Source: Pseudarthrobacter sulfonivorans (GTDB taxonomy: Bacteria > Actinomycetota > Actinomycetes > Actinomycetales > Micrococcaceae). From it: DNA of 64,000 nucleotides. The number at the start of each line of letters is the position of its first letter. The stretch's first letter is position 1. The notes below the pieces were generated by a model that did not search any database, had not been told where the DNA came from, and saw nothing but the letters and a program-made list of their open reading frames with translations. The position numbers were made by a program, and so were the translations under genes. Shown piece after piece: positions 55,621-63,642 of this stretch. The stretch is taken from assembly GCF_014712225.1 (NCBI RefSeq), contig NZ_JACXBW010000009.1, positions 62,001-126,000 of the forward strand, written 5' to 3'.

Positions 55621-55645
55621 TACCGGAAACCGAAACGAGCCCGCC

Positions 55646-57535
55646 ATGACAGCAGAAAGCCCAGCCACCGGGCCCCGTCCCCAGCGGCTGATCGTCGTCG
55701 GAAGCGGCATTGCCGGACTGTACGCCGCGCTGCTTACCGCCGATGCCGGTGCGGAGGTGGTGCTGCTGACGAAGGGCGCGCTCGCGGACAGCAACACCTA
55801 CTACGCCCAGGGCGGCATCTCCGCCGTCCTGGACGAGCCGGCGCCCGGGGACACCGTGGCCGCGCACATCGCAGATACGCTCAAGGCCGGGTCCGGCCAC
55901 TGCAATGAAGCGGCCGTCCGCGTGCTCTGCACCGAGGCCCGTTTCGACATCGGCGGGCTGCAGCGTTTCGGCGTGCGTTTTGATCTGGACGACGACGGCG
56001 ATCCCGCCCTGGGCCTGGAAGCTGCCCATTCCGCGCCGCGGATCCTGCACGCGGGCGGCGACGCCACGGGCGCCCGTGTGGCCCAGGCCCTGATCAGAGC
56101 TGTCCTCGATGCCGAGGCCGCGGGCCGGATCCAGGTGATCGGCTCCGCCCAGGTGACCTCCCTGTTGCAGGGTGAAGGCCGCGTCTCCGGGGTTAACTTC
56201 CTCCTCGACGGGCGGGAACTGGGCGTCCACGGCGACGCCGTCCTCCTCGCCACCGGGGGAGCCGGGCAGCTGTTCGCCCAGACCACCAACCCCGCCGTCG
56301 CTACCGCGGACGGCCTGGCCATCGCCTGGCGTGCCGGAGCCGCCGTGGCAGACCTCGAGTTCTTCCAGTTCCACCCCACCTGCATGGTCCGGCCTGGCGG
56401 CGCCGGGGAAAACGAAGGCAACGGAGCCGGAGCCAACACAGACCCCCTGCTGATCTCCGAAGCCGTCCGCGGCGAAGGCGCCATCCTGGTGGATGCCCAC
56501 GGCGAACGGTTCATGCCCGCCTACCACCCTGACGCCGAACTCGCCCCCCGGGACGTGGTCTCCCGCAGCATCGCCTTGCACCTGGCCGCGCTCGGCGACC
56601 CCAACGGCCACGTGTTCCTCGACGCTCGGGTGATCGAGGCCAGCCGGGGCAAAGGCTTCCTGGCCCGGCGGTTCCCCACCCTCAGCGCCCGCACCCGCGA
56701 GGCCGGCGTCGACTGGACCCGCGAACCCGTGCCCGTGGCCCCTGCGGCACATTACTGGATGGGCGGGGTTGTCACCGACCTCTACGGCCGGACCTCTGTG
56801 CACGGGTTGCTCGCCGCAGGGGAAGTTGCCTGCACCGGGGTCCAGGGTGCTAACCGTCTGGCCAGCAACTCACTCCTCGAAGGACTTGTTTTTGGGCGCC
56901 GGGCGGTTGAAGCTTTTCTGTCGTCTGGTCCGTCGCACGACACCGATGCTCCGCTCGCTCCCCACGATCTCCCTAACCTCGCAAGCTCGGCCAGGGAACC
57001 CGGATCGCGTGGGCCCACGGCCGCTGGCGGACTCCCCTTGACGCTCGCTTCCGGAACACCCTCAGGCGACGACAGGCAGCTGCACTTGGGGGCAACCACC
57101 GATGAGGCGCGCTCCTTGAGAACGTCTGCTGACGCGTCCGCGTCCGGTCCTTGGCGGTTTGAAACTGTTCCTGCACCCGGGCCGGTTGAGAGGGCGTCTG
57201 TCGATCCTGGGGGTTTCTCCCGGGAGGATCTTCGGCGGCTGATGACTGCCAATGCCGGGGTGATTCGGGACGGGGTTTTGTTGCGGGAGGCTTCGGTTGT
57301 GCTGGGGGAGTGGGCCGCTGGTTACAACCCCATCGATGTCCCCGACTCGCTGGATGTGCGGGAGCATGAGGATGCGAATCTTTTGTTGGCTGCCCAGCTG
57401 CTGGTGCATGCCGCGCGGGAGCGGCGGAAGTCCCTTGGCGCGCATTACCGCAGCGACAGCAGGGCGGCTGCTGCCGCCGTCGGACGTTTTGACCAGCGTT
57501 ACACCATGAGCCGGAAAGCGAGCCTCGTCCAATGA
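55646..57535 (+). CDS. nadB: L-aspartate oxidase with a long linker insertion
   Basis: NadB oxidises aspartate to iminoaspartate, the NadA substrate. The FAD-binding start RLIVVGSGIAGLYAALL, QGGISAVLD, FFQFHPT, and the covalent-type end VACTGVQGANRLASNSLLEGLVFGRRA are present. The 629-aa length exceeds the usual 530-570 aa because a segment of about 90 residues (about 425-515) lies between the FAD/catalytic part and the C-terminal helical domain (EDLRRLMTANAGVIRDG). The insert is Pro/Ser/Gly-rich, and codons after it are less G/C-rich at the third position. The ATG at 55646 is chosen over an upstream in-frame start within nadA. Confidence 0.93.
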   Translation: MTAESPATGPRPQRLIVVGSGIAGLYAALLTADAGAEVVLLTKGALADSNTYYAQGGISAVLDEPAPGDTVAAHIADTLKAGSGHCNEAAVRVLCTEARFDIGGLQRFGVRFDLDDDGDPALGLEAAHSAPRILHAGGDATGARVAQALIRAVLDAEAAGRIQVIGSAQVTSLLQGEGRVSGVNFLLDGRELGVHGDAVLLATGGAGQLFAQTTNPAVATADGLAIAWRAGAAVADLEFFQFHPTCMVRPGGAGENEGNGAGANTDPLLISEAVRGEGAILVDAHGERFMPAYHPDAELAPRDVVSRSIALHLAALGDPNGHVFLDARVIEASRGKGFLARRFPTLSARTREAGVDWTREPVPVAPAAHYWMGGVVTDLYGRTSVHGLLAAGEVACTGVQGANRLASNSLLEGLVFGRRAVEAFLSSGPSHDTDAPLAPHDLPNLASSAREPGSRGPTAAGGLPLTLASGTPSGDDRQLHLGATTDEARSLRTSADASASGPWRFETVPAPGPVERASVDPGGFSREDLRRLMTANAGVIRDGVLLREASVVLGEWAAGYNPIDVPDSLDVREHEDANLLLAAQLLVHAARERRKSLGAHYRSDSRAAAAAVGRFDQRYTMSRKASLVQ

Positions 57536-58401
57536 CCAGCCTGACCCTCCCCGCAGCACCCGTCCGGGACATCCTGGAACGGGCCTTTGCCGAGGACGCT
57601 CCCAGCGGCGACATCACTTCCCAGCTGCTGATCCCGGCCGAGGCCCGCGCCACCGCAGTGCTCAACGCCCGGGTGCCGGGGGTGTTCAGCGGGGGGACCG
57701 TGTTCCGGGATGCCATGACGCTGGTTGACCCGGACACTGAGGTGGAGTTGCTGCTCGCCGATGGTGAAGCGTTCGACGCCGGCACGCACCTTGCGCGTGT
57801 CACCGGCAGCGCCCGCTCCGTGCTGCTCGCCGAACGCGTGGCGCTGAATCTGGTCCAGCGCATGAGTGCCATCGCCACCAAAACGGCCGAATTCGTGGAC
57901 CTCGTCGAAGGCACGAAGGCCAGGATCACGGACACCCGCAAGACCACCCCTGGCCTGCGGGTACTGGAGCGCTACGCCGTACGCTGCGGCGGGGGGGCGA
58001 ACCACCGCTACAGCCTGTCCGACGCCGTGCTGGCCAAGGACAACCACCTCGCCGTCATGACCGGGGGAGACCCAACCAAACTCACCAGCCTGCTGGCTGC
58101 GGCGAAAGCCCAGCTGGGCCACACCACGCACTTCGAGGTGGAGGTGGACAGTGCCGAGCAGATTGAACCCGTGCTCGCCGCCGGCGTGGACACCATCATG
58201 CTGGACAACTTCACCATCGACGAGCTTCGCGCCGGCGTGAAGCAGGTCGATGGGCGGGCCATCGTGGAAGCCAGCGGCAACGTGAACCTGGGGACCGTCG
58301 CGGACATCGCCGCCGCCGGGGTGGACGTCATCTCCATCGGCGGCCTCACCCACAGCGTCGCCGCGCTGGACCTCGGCCTGGACGTCGAGCTGACCGTCTG
58401 A
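57532..58401 (+). CDS. nadC: Nicotinate-nucleotide pyrophosphorylase (carboxylating)
   Basis: NadC turns quinolinate and PRPP into NaMN, completing the de novo branch. The active-site stretch ITDTRKTTPGLRVLERYAV, GGGANHR, LAKDNHLAV, and LDNFTIDELR in the barrel are diagnostic. It is 289 aa, normal for the family, and its ATG overlaps the nadB stop. Confidence 0.97.
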   Translation: MTSLTLPAAPVRDILERAFAEDAPSGDITSQLLIPAEARATAVLNARVPGVFSGGTVFRDAMTLVDPDTEVELLLADGEAFDAGTHLARVTGSARSVLLAERVALNLVQRMSAIATKTAEFVDLVEGTKARITDTRKTTPGLRVLERYAVRCGGGANHRYSLSDAVLAKDNHLAVMTGGDPTKLTSLLAAAKAQLGHTTHFEVEVDSAEQIEPVLAAGVDTIMLDNFTIDELRAGVKQVDGRAIVEASGNVNLGTVADIAAAGVDVISIGGLTHSVAALDLGLDVELTV

Positions 58402-58411
58402 TGGGCGCGCC

Positions 58412-59569
58412 ATGATCTTCCTCGACGCCGCCGCCACCACACCCGTCCGCCGGGAGGTCCTGGAGGCCATGTGGCCCTACCTGAGCGGCGAGTTCGGCAA
58501 CCCCTCGAGCCACCACACGTTGGGCGAGGCCGCCGCGTCCGCGCTCGCGGACGCGCGGGCAACTGTTGCGAAGGTGCTCGGCTGCCGGCCCGGTGAGGTG
58601 ACCTTCACCTCCGGCGGCACGGAGGCGGACAACCTTGCCGTCAAGGGCCTCGCCCTGGCGCGGCAGGCTGCGGACCCGTCGTTCAACCGGGTGGTGATCA
58701 GCGCCGTCGAACATCCCGCCGTGGAGGAGTCCGCGCGGTATCTGGAGCGGTTCCATGGCTTTTCCGTGGATGTGGTGCCGGTGGACGGGACCGGGCTGGT
58801 GGCGCCCCGGGCGCTCGCTGCCGTGCTCCGGCCGGAGACGGCGCTGGTGAGCATCATGTACGCCAACAATGAGGTGGGCACCATCCAGCCGGTTGCGGAA
58901 CTGGCGGAACTGGCGCGCGCCCAGGGCATCCCGTTCCACACCGACGCCGTCCAGGCCGCCGGTTGGCTGCCCCTGGATGTCAAGGCGCTGGGAGTGGATG
59001 CCCTGAGCATTTCCGGCCACAAACTGGGGGCGCCCAAGGGCTGCGGTGTGCTGTTCGTCCGCGGCCGGACCCGCATCGAGCCGCTGCTGCACGGCGGCGG
59101 CCAGGAGCGCGGCCGGCGGTCCGGAACCGAGAACGTGGCCGGTGCAGTGGGCCTCGCCGCCGCCCTGACATTGGCGCAGTCCGCTCAGCTGCAGACCGCA
59201 GACCACGTGACTGCCCTGCGGGACGGTTTCATCCGGGATGTCCTCCACGCCGTTCCCGGCGCTCTCCTGACCGGGCACTCCACGGAGCGGCTGCCGTCCG
59301 TGGCCTCATTCTGTTTTCCGGGGACCAGCGGGGAATCGGTGCTTCTCGAGCTGGAGCGGCAGGGGGTGGTGTGCTCGAGCGGCTCGGCGTGCGCTGCCGG
59401 TTCCGATGCGCCCTCGCCGGTCCTGACCGCCCTGGGCTATGAGCCGGAGGTCGCCCAGACGGCGGTTCGGTTCAGCTTCACCTCAGCGGTGACCGCAACG
59501 GAACTGACGGCCGCCGCCGAAGCCGTGGGCGCCGCCGTCGGGAGCGTCCGGACCCTTGGCCGCAGCTGA
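58412..59569 (+). CDS. nadS: Cysteine desulfurase (NadS/IscS-like)
   Basis: The 385-aa PLP enzyme has FLDAAATTPVRREVLEAM, GGTEADNLA, YANNEVGTIQP, the PLP lysine in SISGHKLGAPKG, and the active cysteine in VCSSGSACAAGSD. Its place at the end of nadABC suggests it supplies sulfur for the NadA iron-sulfur cluster. Its TGA stop (59567-59569) lies in the left arm of a palindromic element. Confidence 0.9.
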   Translation: MIFLDAAATTPVRREVLEAMWPYLSGEFGNPSSHHTLGEAAASALADARATVAKVLGCRPGEVTFTSGGTEADNLAVKGLALARQAADPSFNRVVISAVEHPAVEESARYLERFHGFSVDVVPVDGTGLVAPRALAAVLRPETALVSIMYANNEVGTIQPVAELAELARAQGIPFHTDAVQAAGWLPLDVKALGVDALSISGHKLGAPKGCGVLFVRGRTRIEPLLHGGGQERGRRSGTENVAGAVGLAAALTLAQSAQLQTADHVTALRDGFIRDVLHAVPGALLTGHSTERLPSVASFCFPGTSGESVLLELERQGVVCSSGSACAAGSDAPSPVLTALGYEPEVAQTAVRFSFTSAVTATELTAAAEAVGAAVGSVRTLGRS

Positions 59570-59651
59570 CTCTCTCCCAACTAGGTAGCAGCAGATGTCG
59601 TTATGGACGCTCATAACGACATGTGCTGCTACCCAGTTGGGAGAGAGTCAG
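59566..59651. repeat. Palindromic repeat element, copy B (long hairpin)
   Basis: Two 40-nt arms (59566-59605 and 59612-59651) differ at two positions and flank a 6-nt loop GACGCT. It sits between convergent nadS and gtrA and embeds both stop codons symmetrically, since each gene ends in TGACTCTC. It shares core segments with copy A and should terminate transcription from both sides. Confidence 0.92.
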
Positions 59652-60139
59652 ATGTGGCGGGCGCGCCGGAAGATCCAGTGCCGCAGCAAGGTGAAGCGCA
59701 CGGCCGTGGCGACAAACCCGGACATCGTGGTGGTCCACAGCTCGTCGCTGACAGTGGCCGCCGGATGCACCGCGTGCAGGACCCCCAGGCTGCTCCCGGT
59801 GATGACCAACGCGATGGCGATGAGAATCAGCCCGTTCAGGTGATCCTGCGCCCGCTTCCGGTTGGACGTGATCTTGAAGGTCAGCCGGCGGTTCAGTGCG
59901 GTGTTCATGACGGACGTTACGATGAGCGCTGCAGCATTGGCGGGTTGGGGATCAATCCACTGCCGGAACAGCGCGTACAGTGCCAGCGAGGATGCGGTGC
60001 AGATGACGCCCACCCCGGTGAAACGGATGAGCTGCCGCACCGCCGGAAACCTGAGGATTCCGTGATAGTGCTTGGTGGCTGGCGCGCGGCGGGTGGGCTG
60101 CTGCGTCAGCTGGGCGCCGGGCGCAGCAGAGGATTCCAT
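59648..60139 (-). CDS. GtrA family membrane protein
   Basis: The 163-aa protein has four hydrophobic segments and GtrA features: RFPAVRQLIRFTGVGVICTA, VTSVMNTALNRRLTF, and the end FVATAVRFTLLRHWIF. GtrA proteins are thought to help move lipid-linked sugars across the membrane. The ATG at 60139 avoids a long upstream in-frame extension overlapping the FAH gene. It lies 17 bp after that gene in the same direction. Its stop lies inside palindrome copy B. Confidence 0.88.
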   Translation of the reverse strand: MESSAAPGAQLTQQPTRRAPATKHYHGILRFPAVRQLIRFTGVGVICTASSLALYALFRQWIDPQPANAAALIVTSVMNTALNRRLTFKITSNRKRAQDHLNGLILIAIALVITGSSLGVLHAVHPAATVSDELWTTTMSGFVATAVRFTLLRHWIFRRARHI

Positions 60140-60156
60140 GGGTCCAGCCTGACAGA

Positions 60157-61005
60157 TCAGGCGGCCGTTTCCTCCCAGGACGCAGCCTTGACGGGGTTGG
60201 TGAGTTCGCCGATGCCCTCCACCCGGCACACCACAGTGTCGCCGGGGTGGATCCGGGCGCATTCAGCCGGGAAACCCGTGAGCACCAGATCGCCTGCATG
60301 CAGGGTCATGAAGGAACTGAGATAGACCAGAATTTCGTCCACCTTCCAGCCAAGGTCGGCGCTGCTGGCGGGTTTCAGTTCGGTGCCGTTATGGACGATG
60401 CCAATGGAGAGGTCGGCGTCATCGAGTCCGGTGACAATCCAGGGCCCAACGGGGGTGAAGGTGTCCTGGCTCTTGGCGCTGATCCACAGTTCATCCGACT
60501 TTTGCAGGTCCCGCGCGGAGACGTCATTTCCGATGGTGAAGCCCAGGACCGCGCTCCGGGCGGTTTCCGGCGTCAGGCCGCGGACGGTGCGGCCGACGAC
60601 AACGGTCAGTTCGGCTTCCGGGTCGACGTAGCCCACGGTGGAGCTCAGTTCAATGGCGTCGCCGGGGCCGATGACACTGGTGGCGGCCTTGTGAAACGCC
60701 TGCGGCGGGAGGTCCCGGCCGGGCTGGCCGGTGTTGTGCGCCATCCCCAGGACATTGGCGGGCACCGACGGTGCCAGGAAGGTAAACGAGCCCTCCATCA
60801 CTACAGCGCCGGTCTCCCAGCCGGAGCGTGCCGGGCTGTTGGCGTTTGCAAGGGAAGCAGCGAAGGGGGACTCGATAACAGTCCAGGACCGTCCGGCGTC
60901 CGAACTGAAATCAGGGGCGTCGTTGGCCACGAAAAAATGCTCGTCGGCAGCAGCAGGTGACTCTGGGCGGACGCGGGCAAGGCGGCGGGGAGCGGTGGAA
61001 GTCAT
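60157..61005 (-). CDS. Fumarylacetoacetate hydrolase family protein
   Basis: The 282-aa protein has the FAH fold: EAELTVVVGR (metal-binding glutamate), LGFTIGNDVSARDLQ, KSQDTFTPVGPWIVT, and GDLVLTGFPAECARIHPGD. Enzymes of this family cleave or hydrate beta-keto acids; actual substrate unknown. A TAGGAT -10 six nt before the ATG predicts a leaderless message. GtrA follows closely. Confidence 0.92.
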   Translation of the reverse strand: MTSTAPRRLARVRPESPAAADEHFFVANDAPDFSSDAGRSWTVIESPFAASLANANSPARSGWETGAVVMEGSFTFLAPSVPANVLGMAHNTGQPGRDLPPQAFHKAATSVIGPGDAIELSSTVGYVDPEAELTVVVGRTVRGLTPETARSAVLGFTIGNDVSARDLQKSDELWISAKSQDTFTPVGPWIVTGLDDADLSIGIVHNGTELKPASSADLGWKVDEILVYLSSFMTLHAGDLVLTGFPAECARIHPGDTVVCRVEGIGELTNPVKAASWEETAA

Positions 61006-61011
61006 GAAGAC

Positions 61012-61017
61012 ATCCTA
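61012..61017 (-). promoter_or_regulatory. -10 box of leaderless FAH-family promoter
   Basis: TAGGAT on the minus strand stands 6 nt before the ATG at 61005. Confidence 0.6.
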
Positions 61018-61087
61018 CGTCCTCCGGGCGCCGTTCGACGGCGGTCGGACACGGGTGTCAGCGGCGGTCCGGGCAGCGGAAGCCGGC

Positions 61088-61750
61088 TCAGTACAGCTCG
61101 CCCACCGGGATCTCCACGGCCAGGCGGTTGGAGGGTCCGGGCAGGGGGCATGCCCAGGCGTCGTTGTAGGCGCATGACGGGTTGTAAGCGAAGTTGAAGT
61201 CGATCACAAATTCTGCGCCGGGTCCGGACCCTTGGACGCCATGGAAGGCGCCCTTGATGGTGTCCAGAAGGTACCGGCCGGCGCCGTAGGTCCCGCCGGG
61301 CTGACCTGCAGTGGCATCCCGGAACGGCACGAAAATACCGCCTCCGTAACCGTGCAGCTTCCACACGCCCAGCTGGCCCAGCTCCGGAAGATCGAACGTG
61401 CCGAGCCGGATGAAGTTCACCACACCGTCGGTGGCCGTCTCCACGCTCATTTCCCGGCCTGCCCCCTCCAGGGTGAGCGGCACGTAGAAACGGTAGATGG
61501 GATCGTAGTCGGCCGTTTTCAGGCCGGAGAACTGCGCCTTATCCTCCGGCGTGAGGGCTGACGCCGGGTGCGTCGCGAACATGCGGTCGCGTTCATGGCG
61601 CCACAGGGAGTGGGCCTCGGCTGGGTCGTCGGCGGCAATTCTCCGCACATTCTCGTACAGGGCGAACGTCCTGAGCCGCCAGTCCGCGATGTCGAGGGCA
61701 GAGATATCCGCCAGGCCCACTTCTTCCGTGCCGTAATGCTCATGCCTCAT
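61088..61750 (-). CDS. DUF1684 protein
   Basis: The 220-aa protein has typical DUF1684 elements: WRLRTFALYENVR, HERDRMFATHP, RFYVPLTLEG, GGGIFVPFRDATAG, GRYLLDTIKG and DFNFAYNPSCAY. The fold is suspected to bind a small ligand, with unknown chemistry. The ATG at 61750 follows TAGGCT by 7 nt. A much longer in-frame ORF starts at 62362 but would cover the divergent promoter and the neighbouring gene, so it is rejected. Confidence 0.9.
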   Translation of the reverse strand: MRHEHYGTEEVGLADISALDIADWRLRTFALYENVRRIAADDPAEAHSLWRHERDRMFATHPASALTPEDKAQFSGLKTADYDPIYRFYVPLTLEGAGREMSVETATDGVVNFIRLGTFDLPELGQLGVWKLHGYGGGIFVPFRDATAGQPGGTYGAGRYLLDTIKGAFHGVQGSGPGAEFVIDFNFAYNPSCAYNDAWACPLPGPSNRLAVEIPVGELY

Positions 61751-61757
61751 GCTCCCC

Positions 61758-61763
61758 AGCCTA
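61758..61763 (-). promoter_or_regulatory. -10 box of leaderless DUF1684 promoter
   Basis: TAGGCT on the minus strand stands 7 nt before the ATG at 61750. Confidence 0.6.
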
Positions 61764-61834
61764 GCCCCTTGGCTGCGGCGAATGGCCGACGGCGACACGA
61801 GGCTCCTGCCCTCTGGTCCGCCGTCGTCTGCCGA

Positions 61835-61840
61835 TAGGCT
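61835..61840 (+). promoter_or_regulatory. -10 box of leaderless lipoprotein promoter
   Basis: TAGGCT stands 6 nt before the ATG at 61847, mirroring the divergent DUF1684 promoter. Confidence 0.6.
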
Positions 61841-61846
61841 GGTTGG

Positions 61847-62656
61847 ATGACAAGCAGGGCGACATCCTGGGGACTTCGGACCGCGACGCTTCTGATGGCC
61901 GGAGTCCTGGCGGCCGGATGCAGTGCCCCTGGCGGCAGCGGCCCGGCATGGACTGCGGAGCCGGGGGCCTCCTCCGGCTCCGCCCCCGGCGCGACAGGCA
62001 CGGGCAGCAGTCCGCCGGCGTCGGAGCCTACTCCCACGCCGAGCGGGTCGGCCACTGCGGCTCCCGGCCCGGCCGCCACAGCAGCCGCCTGGAAAACCTT
62101 TACCGACCCCGGCCGGACCGTCAGTTTTGACCTCCCCGACCAATGGATCGCCCAGTCCGTCACGCCCGAGGATGGGGCGCTGCCCGGTGCGTTGAAGATC
62201 GAGGTGAAAAAGCAGGACGGCACCTTCATGGCTGCCCTGCGGACGGGACTGCCGCCGTCGGAGCCTGCGTGCCCTGACACCGGGAAGAAACCCTACGTCG
62301 TCATCAGCAGTGTGCCGGTGGCACTTCCCGGCCTGACGGGCGAAGGCACCATCGCGCCGCACGCGGTGTACCGCGTGATCCAGGGCTACCGGTACTTCGG
62401 CTCGTACGGCATCACCAACATTGTTGGCGGGGCGGACGGGCAGGCCTGCGAACTGCGCAACGTGGTCCGCGGCCCCGCGGGCAAGGGAGACTATTCCTTT
62501 GGCGACGTCATTGCCCTGAAAGCCTTTGCCCCGGATGAAAAGGTGGCCCCTGCCAAGGCCTTTGACACCCTGGACCAGGCAGCCAAGTACGTCAATGAGG
62601 GCCCGGACTTCGCGAATGTGCAGCGGATGCTAATGTCTCTGGAGATCAAAAACTAG
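61847..62656 (+). CDS. Putative lipoprotein
   Basis: The 269-aa protein has a signal peptide with lipobox LAAGCS (cysteine at about residue 25), a Ser/Pro/Gly/Ala-rich linker of about 55 residues and a C-terminal domain with cysteines in SEPACPDTGKKP and GQACELRNVVRG. It should be anchored to the outer face of the membrane. Function unknown. Confidence 0.85.
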   Translation: MTSRATSWGLRTATLLMAGVLAAGCSAPGGSGPAWTAEPGASSGSAPGATGTGSSPPASEPTPTPSGSATAAPGPAATAAAWKTFTDPGRTVSFDLPDQWIAQSVTPEDGALPGALKIEVKKQDGTFMAALRTGLPPSEPACPDTGKKPYVVISSVPVALPGLTGEGTIAPHAVYRVIQGYRYFGSYGITNIVGGADGQACELRNVVRGPAGKGDYSFGDVIALKAFAPDEKVAPAKAFDTLDQAAKYVNEGPDFANVQRMLMSLEIKN

Positions 62657-62726
62657 TCCCGCCCCCGGCGCCATCAGCGCCGGGTCAGAGCGGCTGTTCT
62701 GCCACTACCTCACACCCCGGAGATAC

Positions 62727-63533
62727 ATGGAACGCACTGTTGCCGCCCGCATGGTTTTCAAAACCGTGGCTGACACCAAGGCAGCCTTGGCCATCGCCGT
62801 AGCCAAAAACCGCGGCTACACCTCGTTCGAAGAATCCCTCACCGTCACGGCTGGCGGGGCCGCGGTACCGTTCCGCGAACTGGCCGACTATCACGGCGGC
62901 CGCCTCCACTACATGGAGTTTGCAGAGCCGGCGGAAGTGACGGTGGAGTACTCTGCGACGGTTGCTGGCAGGGCGGAGCCGGAGGAGCCAACCCTGGCCG
63001 AGCTCATCCGTTATGTCCGGCCGAGCCGCTACGCGGAGTCCGACCGGCTCCTGCCCACCGCTTACGCCGAGTTCGGCGGCCTGCACGGTGCTGGGCTGCT
63101 CCAGGCAGTCAGGAACTGGGTCCACGGCGAGTTGAGGTACGTCAGCGGCTCGTCGCGAGGCACTGACGGGGCAGTCGAAACGCTCCTGCACCGCCGCGGC
63201 GTATGCCGGGACTTCGCGCATCTGGCCATCGCGCTGCTCCGTTCGAAGGACATCCCGGCACGGCTCGCGGCCGTATATGCGCCGGGGCTGGCCCCGATGG
63301 ATTTTCACGCCGTGGCGGAGGCCCATGTCGATGGCGCCTGGCATGTCATCGACCCCACGGGGCTGGCCCCGCGGGAGTCGATGCTGCGGATCACGGCAGG
63401 CCGGGACTCATCCGACACGGCATTCCTGTCCACCGTGGGCGGGCGCCTGACCCTGAACGAGCTGCGCGTCACCGCGGTGGTCAACGGCCAGCTGCCCGCC
63501 GAGGATCCGGCCAGGATGGTGGCTCTGGGCTAG
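62727..63533 (+). CDS. Transglutaminase-like cysteine protease domain protein
   Basis: The 268-aa protein has a catalytic triad of the transglutaminase core: cysteine in RGVCRDFAHLAIAL, histidine in DFHAVAEAHV, and aspartate in HVIDPTGLAPRES. It has no signal peptide or membrane segment, so it is cytosolic. Members act as proteases or peptidases of unknown substrate. GGAG lies before the ATG. Confidence 0.92.
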   Translation: MERTVAARMVFKTVADTKAALAIAVAKNRGYTSFEESLTVTAGGAAVPFRELADYHGGRLHYMEFAEPAEVTVEYSATVAGRAEPEEPTLAELIRYVRPSRYAESDRLLPTAYAEFGGLHGAGLLQAVRNWVHGELRYVSGSSRGTDGAVETLLHRRGVCRDFAHLAIALLRSKDIPARLAAVYAPGLAPMDFHAVAEAHVDGAWHVIDPTGLAPRESMLRITAGRDSSDTAFLSTVGGRLTLNELRVTAVVNGQLPAEDPARMVALG

Positions 63534-63574
63534 CCAATCCGGGGTGTCTGGTCCGGGCTGTCTGGTTCCAGGCT

Positions 63575-63607
63575 GGCCGGTCCGGGCTGTCGGCTTCCGG
63601 ACCGGCC
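63575..63607. terminator. Hairpin terminator between transglutaminase and MarR genes
   Basis: An 11-bp perfect stem (63575-63585 with 63597-63607) with an 11-nt loop lies between convergent genes. The surrounding gap contains partial direct repeats of CCGGGCTGTC. Confidence 0.6.
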
Positions 63608-63642
63608 TGCCAGGGGGCCGGCCGGGGCGCTGAGTCCGGCGT

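Noticed and set aside
61751..62362. N-terminal extension of the DUF1684 gene
   Set aside because: It would cross the divergent leaderless promoter and overlap the lipoprotein gene antisense.
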